From Dryomyza anilis (Eukaryota; Arthropoda; Insecta; Diptera; Dryomyzidae), in assembly GCA_951804985.1 (NCBI GenBank), contig OX638130.1, positions 129,841,593 through 129,905,592 of the forward strand: a DNA stretch of 64,000 bases, written 5' to 3'. The notes below the pieces were generated by a model that saw nothing but the letters and a program-made list of their open reading frames with translations, was not told where the DNA came from and did no database searches. Shown in pieces: positions 57,801-64,000 of the stretch (its first letter is position 1; every line of letters begins with the position of its first letter). The position numbers and the translations under genes were made by a program.

Positions 57801-58354
57801 CTATAGAAGAGCGGTTCTTATCAACGCGAAAGCCGTCGAAATAATCATCGATTTTTATAACTGAAATTAATTTGGTATTGAGCGTTATCAACACAAAGAG
57901 ACCAAGAAGCCATTTTTATCACTGATGATCTGGTGTTTATTGGTAACGTTCTCATGGACGCACTCACTCACGTTCAGTAACATAATGTGTACCCAATAGT
58001 TGTGACAAAATACGGTCACGAAAACTTATTCGGTTTTGTTTGGTTGTTTTGTTGTTTGTATGACTGTGGGGTAGATAACACTTTGCGATGGGCTTGGTTA
58101 TCAACGTGAATCTTATCTTCCAGTGATAAAATACAGAAACACTAGTTGTGTTCAATATTGACGTAGTTTCGTTAAGTTTTTCTCATGTCGAAGTCACCAA
58201 CGGATCTATTCAGAATTTTTAGGGTTTTGATAATCTGAATTAAGCTGAAATAAGTACTCACTCAGTCATATATCGCACCTGTTACTGAATCAATTACATT
58301 GTTCATAGGAAATATTTCTATATAGAAATCTATTTTTCAGCGCTTTTAAACGTA

Positions 58355-58550
58355 CTACACTCAGACAAAAAAAAACGCCCTATAAGTTGGTCAATAGAAT
58401 TATATAATAATAGTGCATAGTATACAATAAAATTATAAAGGCTCAAAAATTATTTAGTAGAAGTATTCAATGGTATTTAGCGATGAAAACAAGAAACTAT
58501 TGAAACATATTACAAAACAATTCATTTTTAAGAATTTTTTCTGAGTGTAG
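58355..58550. mobile_element. MITE with CTACACTCAG ends, TA target duplication
   Basis: 196 bp. CTACACTCAG at 58355 and CTGAGTGTAG at 58541-58550 are perfect inverted ends, flanked by TA on each side (58353-58354, 58551-58552), as in Tc1/mariner-type insertions. The interior GGTCAATAGAATTATAT recalls the element at 27965. Confidence 0.75.
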
Positions 58551-58626
58551 TAAAAACAAAACCATGATAAGCACTGCATTTCAAAATTAATAACTACAAT
58601 CATAAACTATAAGATTTCCCAACACA

Positions 58627-59202
58627 TCATAAAAAATAGTTATTTATACCCAAAGTACACGCTGTAAAAAAAATGGCTCCTCCAAACTTAATTTTGCAGA
58701 CATTAACAAGTATGTTTGTAATTTTATGTAAACATAATATATTATTGTCTGATGAATCATTTGTAAACAGGGTTGTATTGAGACTTGAACAGTGTTGTAA
58801 TGAGCTCTGACTTACATTATAATATCCCGGAAAAATTTGAATGTTGCCCCTTAAAATGGAGTATGTTCTAATGGAAACATAATATTTAATTACTACATCC
58901 AAACAAAATAAATATTTAAACCGAAACATAAATCTGTTCAAAATAAAACATGAATTGGGACAACCTGAATATAAATATGTTTCCAGAGAGTAGTACGTTT
59001 GCATAAAAACATATCTATGTAAATATTTTTTGAAAGAAATCCTGAATATAAAATAAAAATAAAATTTTGTTTTTTTTTTATATATTAATGCATAGTGGAA
59101 ATTTATAATATTTGAATTCATATACAAATTTTTGAATGCATAAATAAATAATTGGTTTAAAACTGAAAATACAAGTCTCAGTACAGGACATATTGTAGGC
59201 AA
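58627..59202 (-). CDS. Unassigned long open frame, doubtful gene
   Basis: 191 codons without a stop in AT-rich DNA is long for chance. The predicted protein is hydrophobic, Phe/Tyr/Ile-rich and poor in typical domain motifs; it matches nothing I know. The plus strand of the same stretch also reads MAPPNLILQTLTSMFVIL for 44 codons. No splice or promoter evidence. It could be a decayed element. Confidence 0.2.
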   Translation of the reverse strand: MPTICPVLRLVFSVLNQLFIYAFKNLYMNSNIINFHYALIYKKKTKFYFYFIFRISFKKYLHRYVFMQTYYSLETYLYSGCPNSCFILNRFMFRFKYLFCLDVVIKYYVSIRTYSILRGNIQIFPGYYNVSQSSLQHCSSLNTTLFTNDSSDNNILCLHKITNILVNVCKIKFGGAIFFTACTLGINNYFL

Positions 59203-60619
59203 AGTATTCGCGGAGGCTGTTGTAAAAAACCATGCCGAATTCTGTATGTAAATAGAATCACTGATTTTTCAGTTGTGGTTTTTTTGATGAAATATCCGTG
59301 TCGGCTTTTCACAATATTTTTTGAAAAACATTCGGGAACAATTATATTTTATACTGCACTATTAAATTATATACTATTATATTATTTGTTACTATTTGTA
59401 CTTTTTGTAACACAATTTGTATATTTTTTAAAATTAACAAATGACATCGTATTACCGATACGAATACGTTTTCTCAACAAACATCAAAAGACACGTATGC
59501 AGAAAATGGCGATAACCGAGTGTCAACTTTGTCAAACATCAGTAACGACGACAAAAGAGACGTAGGTAGAAAATTCTGCTCAACGAGTGCCAACTTCGTA
59601 TACAAGAAGAATGTAGCAAGAATACATTTATATAAATCCTATTTCTTTTTTGTTTGTTTTTAAACATCAATATGTTTAAACGATGGCTAAAGATTCGTCT
59701 GTCGATAACTAACCGAATGAAGACGAACGTTGCGAACATACGTTATAATTAAATTTGAATATAATTTTCTGTTTATTTTGAAACATAGTTATAACCAAGT
59801 AAACTGCCAAGATATTGTATATTCAAATACAATTAAAATTTTATGTTTTTTGTATTGTAACATAATTATGGTAAGTTTGACAGATTTTTCTGGAGAACAT
59901 ATAAAATGTTTACACATAGTAATATGTTATTACAATCTGAACAAAAATAAATTTAATTTCGATCATAATTTAATCACACTTCATTCGTTATACCTACATG
60001 TATGGTAATTTCGTTTTTTTTATTATATTCTATCCGTGTACGTATGTAAGAAAAGTTTTCAATTTGGTATTGTTCCTCGTTTCGATTTAGGATGTAAGAC
60101 AAATAAAGTTTTTCCCGAGTGAGATCCCGATTGGTTAAGGTTAGCCTTATTGCGCATACGTCCCTGATCACTGAATACGATAAGGCATCCCTTCCGAGGC
60201 CATCTAAAATGATACTGATCAAGGTCGACTGGGGTAATCCTAATTTGAAATCCACGTAAAGTAACCTCATTCAATCGTCATAAAAAATACTGATCTAAAG
60301 TCCACTTAATAAAGCCTGGTGTTACACTTATAAAAAACCTGATTGAATATCGTATTAATATAATATGATCGAGATGTTTTTAAAAACCTTTAATAAATAA
60401 ATGTTAAACTCAACTGGAAAAGAAATACAAATTCTTAATATTTTTAAAAATTTTAAATATCTCATTTAGACTCAAAATTTTGATGTTTTTTATTGTAAAA
60501 GCTATTGAAATAACTTAGTTTACAAAACTATTTTTTGTTTGAAAGGTCTCAAATTTGGTTAAAGTAGTTTAAGAAGAATTTAAATATACATTGAATTATA
60601 TAAGTTAAGGGTAAGATAA

Positions 60620-60730
60620 GGAAGCCTGATCAGGCAACTTGATCAGGATAGCAACTACGAATAGCGTCACGTTTTGAATCAGGCACTGATGAAAACCCCT
60701 GATCAGACTGCCTGATCTGATAATGATCGA
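60620..60730. repeat. CCTGATCAGG-rich stretch
   Basis: GCCTGATCAGGCAACTTGATC, AATCAGGCACTGATG, CCCTGATCAGACTGCCTGATC: five or more copies of a palindromic CTGATCAG core in about 110 bp, with related CTGATC sites back to 60220. Confidence 0.5.
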
Positions 60731-61289
60731 ATCCTAAACTAAATTTCCACTCGGGATTCTAAAATGCAGGTGACCTTAAGACCCATTCAGACCGCGCGTT
60801 AATTTTTATTCCTTAACACATTTCTCTTCTTTGTAGTTTCAACGTGCGATATATTTAATAGGTTGTAAAATAGTTTAAGGTAAGAAACAATTTTGGACAT
60901 TTTTCAAACAGGCACAGCGAAGTTTGTATCACAAGCTGTCTGTTTTCTGCCCGTTTCCAAAATATGCTGTGATTCTGCCATTGAAATTACACAAAATTTA
61001 ACAACCTACTATACACTTGCCAAAACATTACATTTATGTGTGTTTTTGCTGGAAATATGCTCGAATTATTTCTGAAAAATGCCAGAAATTTTGTATCGCG
61101 ATGTTTTTATCACAAATATATATTCTCGAAGTCGTTGTAAAGGTAAAACTTCCAAACAAAAATTTTTATAATTGATTTACAAAACACCTTATACATATAA
61201 ATAGCTGGACACGTTCACAGCGTGATACGTTTTTGTAAATGCAAAATTACATCTTTTTAAATTACCGCCCTTTTGCCCTTTTTAGTGCC

Positions 61290-61905
61290 TACATCGCCCG
61301 CTGACGTGCCACCCCCTTTGTCCAATCCCGTTCACTTTCTACGTGAAGATTACAATGTTTAACATGATCATTTGTTTCGATTTTTACAACTCTGCTCATA
61401 GTATGTCAGGAGTTATAGCAATTTAAATGTTTTGGTTATATGGGAGGTGCCACGCCCCGTGGTCCAATTTCGCCCATATTCTACGTGACGATTGGAATTT
61501 TAAATATGAACATTTGGTTCGATTTTTATAACTCTACTCTTAGTATGTCAGGGATTATAGCAATTTTAAAGTTTTGGTTATATGGGAGGTGCCACGCCTC
61601 ATGGTCCAATCCCGCCCACATTTGGAAAAATGATAAACAACCACAATATACATCATTGGGCTAAATTCCATGACTGTGGCTATCTTAAATACACAGATAT
61701 TTGCATTTAAAAATTCCAGCTTGCCACACCCATTTTTGTACCTTAGGGGGCGAATTTCAAAAAATCCCGCCTTAGTGCGCGCCTTCGTCGGGAGATGAAC
61801 ACCCAATCCAAATTTCATGTTCATAGGTCTAAGGGTTTGGTCTGGGCGTTGATCGATCAGTCAGTCAGTCAGTCAATCAGGACTTGTTCTTTTATATATA
61901 TAGAT
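61290..61905. mobile_element. 143-bp tandem units ending in (CAGT)n and TATATATAG
   Basis: GTGCCACGCC-type starts at about 61303, 61447 and 61590 give a period near 143, each unit with CCAATYYCGCCCA, TCTACGTGA and TTATATGGGAG. The element ends GATCGATCAGTCAGTCAGTC, then GGACTTGTTCTTTTATATAT. A microsatellite before a TATATATAGATTA end is seen in non-autonomous fly elements. Confidence 0.6.
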
Positions 61906-62639
61906 TAACATCCATAATGATATCAATTATTGAGAATATATGTTTAATCTATCGATTTATATTTCAACATTTAAAATACATCAACTACATTTTTGAAGAA
62001 AACATATTTCAGCTCTACAATGAAAGGTTTCTTATCTAAACTGTTTCGGCCCATCAATCAACTCATGTTGGCTATGATCAAGATGTATTCAGTGCTTCGT
62101 AAATCGTCACCAATGTGTGACTAATACCCAGAGTTATGCATTCAATAAAATATTTATTATGATCACAATTTTCATAATAACTACATCGGTGGCGTATACT
62201 TAACATTTGAACCATGAAACTATTTAAAGGCCAAAAAGAGATTTTAAAATACATTTACAAGAACAAAAATTAGTTTTAATTAAAATAAAATTTATTATTT
62301 TGATGTTAATTTGGGCATATTTGAGATATAATAATTTTAACAAAACTTACCATTATTTGAACGATATGTGACTAGAACTATTGAAAATTATCTATTTTTG
62401 ATATTGTTTATGTTTTTTTTTGTACGTAGTTATAAAAACTGTTATCTTTTAAGAAAACCAAAAATTACTTGAGTCATAATCATCATCAAGTAATCAACAC
62501 ATTTTCACAGAACCACTTATTTAGTAGGCGGGAGTTGTATTAAATATCTAAAAACCATCAAAATACTTGAATCGAATAAGTTGTTTTTATTTATTAGTTA
62601 TTTGCAGTTATCAGTTAATTAGTTTAAGAAATATGTATT

Positions 62640-63180
62640 TTAAACACTCGCAACATGTCGGGTTAATCCTGCCGCTAGTCGTCGTCTGCGGTACGTTCTG
62701 CCGAATCCGCAGCTCATCAATAAACTGTCGAAGTTATCGCGTTGCGTACAGTCAGGGGCGTCCATTGGCAATCGGCGCAAAACCGTTATCAACAGAAATC
62801 ATTGTTAGGATACACACACACACACCAAGGCACGCAATCGCACTAATACCTATGCGATAGACAGAAATCGCGGCAATCGTGCGCAATCAATAGTTTGGCA
62901 TTCGTTCGTTCATTCGTTCAGTCGTCGTTCGCCAAACTTTGCCAAATATTCACGAGCAACTAACGCCGAACGATGTACGGGTGGACGGATGATGGATGAC
63001 ACGCGCGAACACCTTCGTTGCCTCGCCATAACTTCAACTCGTAGCCTAGCAGTTGTTGTCGCATACGATATACTATCATTAGCTATCTGTGCAAAATACT
63101 GTGATAAGCGACCTGTTATCACAATACAATTTCACATTCGGAATTCTTTGTACCGCCAACGGGCCCTACAATGAACAAGA
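62640..63180. promoter_or_regulatory. GC-richer block with initiator-like motif
   Basis: A CpG-containing block with an (ACAC)n run, CGTTCGTTCATTCGTTCAGT, TTCAGTCG (62918-62925, initiator-like on plus) and GCCAAACTTTGCCAAA. The first ATGs downstream stop quickly. It could be a promoter for a gene to the right, or a distal flippase promoter. Confidence 0.25.
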
Positions 63181-63529
63181 TTTGTATTGAAATTATGGGA
63201 TAATTCAAAATATCAATAAAAATATAAAAAAAAAATAAAACAAACGGTTTAATATCACATATTTAGCCTATCTCAATAATAACCTAATTATACCCACAAT
63301 TAGACCAATTCAAAAGAAATAATTTCACCATTTGTTTTTTTTTTTTGGCAAAAATATTGGGACTTGATTCAGCATTGAATTGAATTCGGTTTAAAATATG
63401 CATAAAATAAAACCATTCACTTTCCCCAAGTTTGAGGTATTAGTGCCATTTACGGTATGTTACACGGTGTGACGAATATAATAATTTCAATATACTTTTA
63501 ACATTTTACATAAGTTTATATGAAAATAT

Positions 63530-63605
63530 TTATTTTTTGTATACTATTAAATCAATAATTGTCCTATTGACCAATTTTAATGGGATTTGAAGGAATTTTT
63601 TACTG
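63530..63605 (-). mobile_element. MITE fragment related to 27965 element
   Basis: The minus strand of about 60 bp matches the left half of the element at 27965-28189 (CAAATCCCATTAAAATTGGT, TTGATTTAATAGTATAC). The ends are missing or decayed. Confidence 0.6.
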
Positions 63606-64000
63606 GTTGTTATGTCTTTAGTCCTAATAAACAATCCTAGGGGTGGGACATGGGTGTAAAAAAAAAAGTACAGGTTAAGTCGTCCTTCAAAATTTAGGAG
63701 CCATTTACTTTTTTTAAACTGTTCAAAAGATTCAGGACTTGTTTATGAAAATTTAAAACCGAACATCAATGCTTTGTTTGCAGCCTCATAAATACAAATA
63801 AAACTCAAAAGTTTCCCTATTCGTTTCTAGAAGAATGGCTCTCAGAAGGCCTCCCAAAATAGTTTGACGCATTACTGTTAGTATTACCAAGAAGCAGCGC
63901 TTCGCTTTTGTATTCTAGAAATTTTAGTAATAATCTCCAAATCGATTGGCGCATATCTAGAAGATATGTTGGAAGTACATATGTATCAAACATTTTGAAT

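Larger units (their letters stand above)
57602..64000. other. Region upstream of the flippase gene
   Basis: 6.4 kb with no recognised gene. It contains the MITE at 58355, an unusually long unassigned open frame (58627-59202, minus), CCTGATC-rich sequence near 60620-60730, the tandem array at 61290-61905, a GC-richer block at 62640-63180 and a MITE fragment at 63530. The rest is AT-rich without visible signal. Confidence 0.7.

Overview
The window is strongly AT-rich eukaryotic DNA from an insect, most likely a higher fly. The two proteins have insect-type exon structure with many 50-70 bp introns, both tRNA genes are eukaryotic, and the repeats include short inverted-repeat elements, a tRNA-headed SINE and (GTCY)n-bearing elements of the fly mini-me/INE-1 style. 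A fruit fly (tephritid) or a related acalyptrate is a reasonable guess, but the species cannot be fixed from sequence alone.

Two large protein genes lie tail to tail. On the plus strand (3338-37165) is an otoferlin-type ferlin, the family of Drosophila misfire. I could join 22 coding exons in one continuous reading frame giving 2,046 residues. The first visible exon is inside the C2A domain, so the gene starts upstream of the window. Exons run through C2A (end), C2B, FerI, C2C, FerA, FerB, C2D, an extra central C2 domain, C2E, C2F and a C-terminal membrane anchor. An extra 85-nt exon at 29857-29941 duplicates exon 7 with the same phases and looks mutually exclusive with it. On the minus strand (57601 down to 38263) is an ATP11-type P4-ATPase (phospholipid flippase), about 1,331 or 1,367 residues depending on which of two alternative first coding exons is used. 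It carries an unusual insertion of about 245 residues in the nucleotide-binding domain. The 3' ends are about 1.1 kb apart.

Layout: 1-3337 AT-rich repeats upstream of the first visible ferlin exon; 3409-16496 a 13-kb ferlin intron with two identical, inverted tRNA-Arg(CCT) genes and at least seven inverted-repeat elements; 16497-17374 the C2A-C2B linker exons; 17375-27231 a second large intron with a SINE and a large AT-rich repeat family; 27232-37165 the compact ferlin body; 37166-38262 the convergent intergenic region; 38263-42843 the compact flippase body; 42844-57601 large flippase introns full of repeats plus the alternative first exons; 57602-64000 upstream DNA with a MITE, a tandem array ending in a (CAGT)n tract, and a GC-richer candidate promoter block.

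The two genes are not known to form a pathway, but both act on membranes: ferlins mediate Ca2+-controlled vesicle fusion and repair, while P4-ATPases set the inner-leaflet phosphatidylserine that C2 domains bind. The points most worth checking are the mutually exclusive C2B exons, the alternative flippase N-termini, the flippase N-domain insertion, and several repeat families that may be undescribed.
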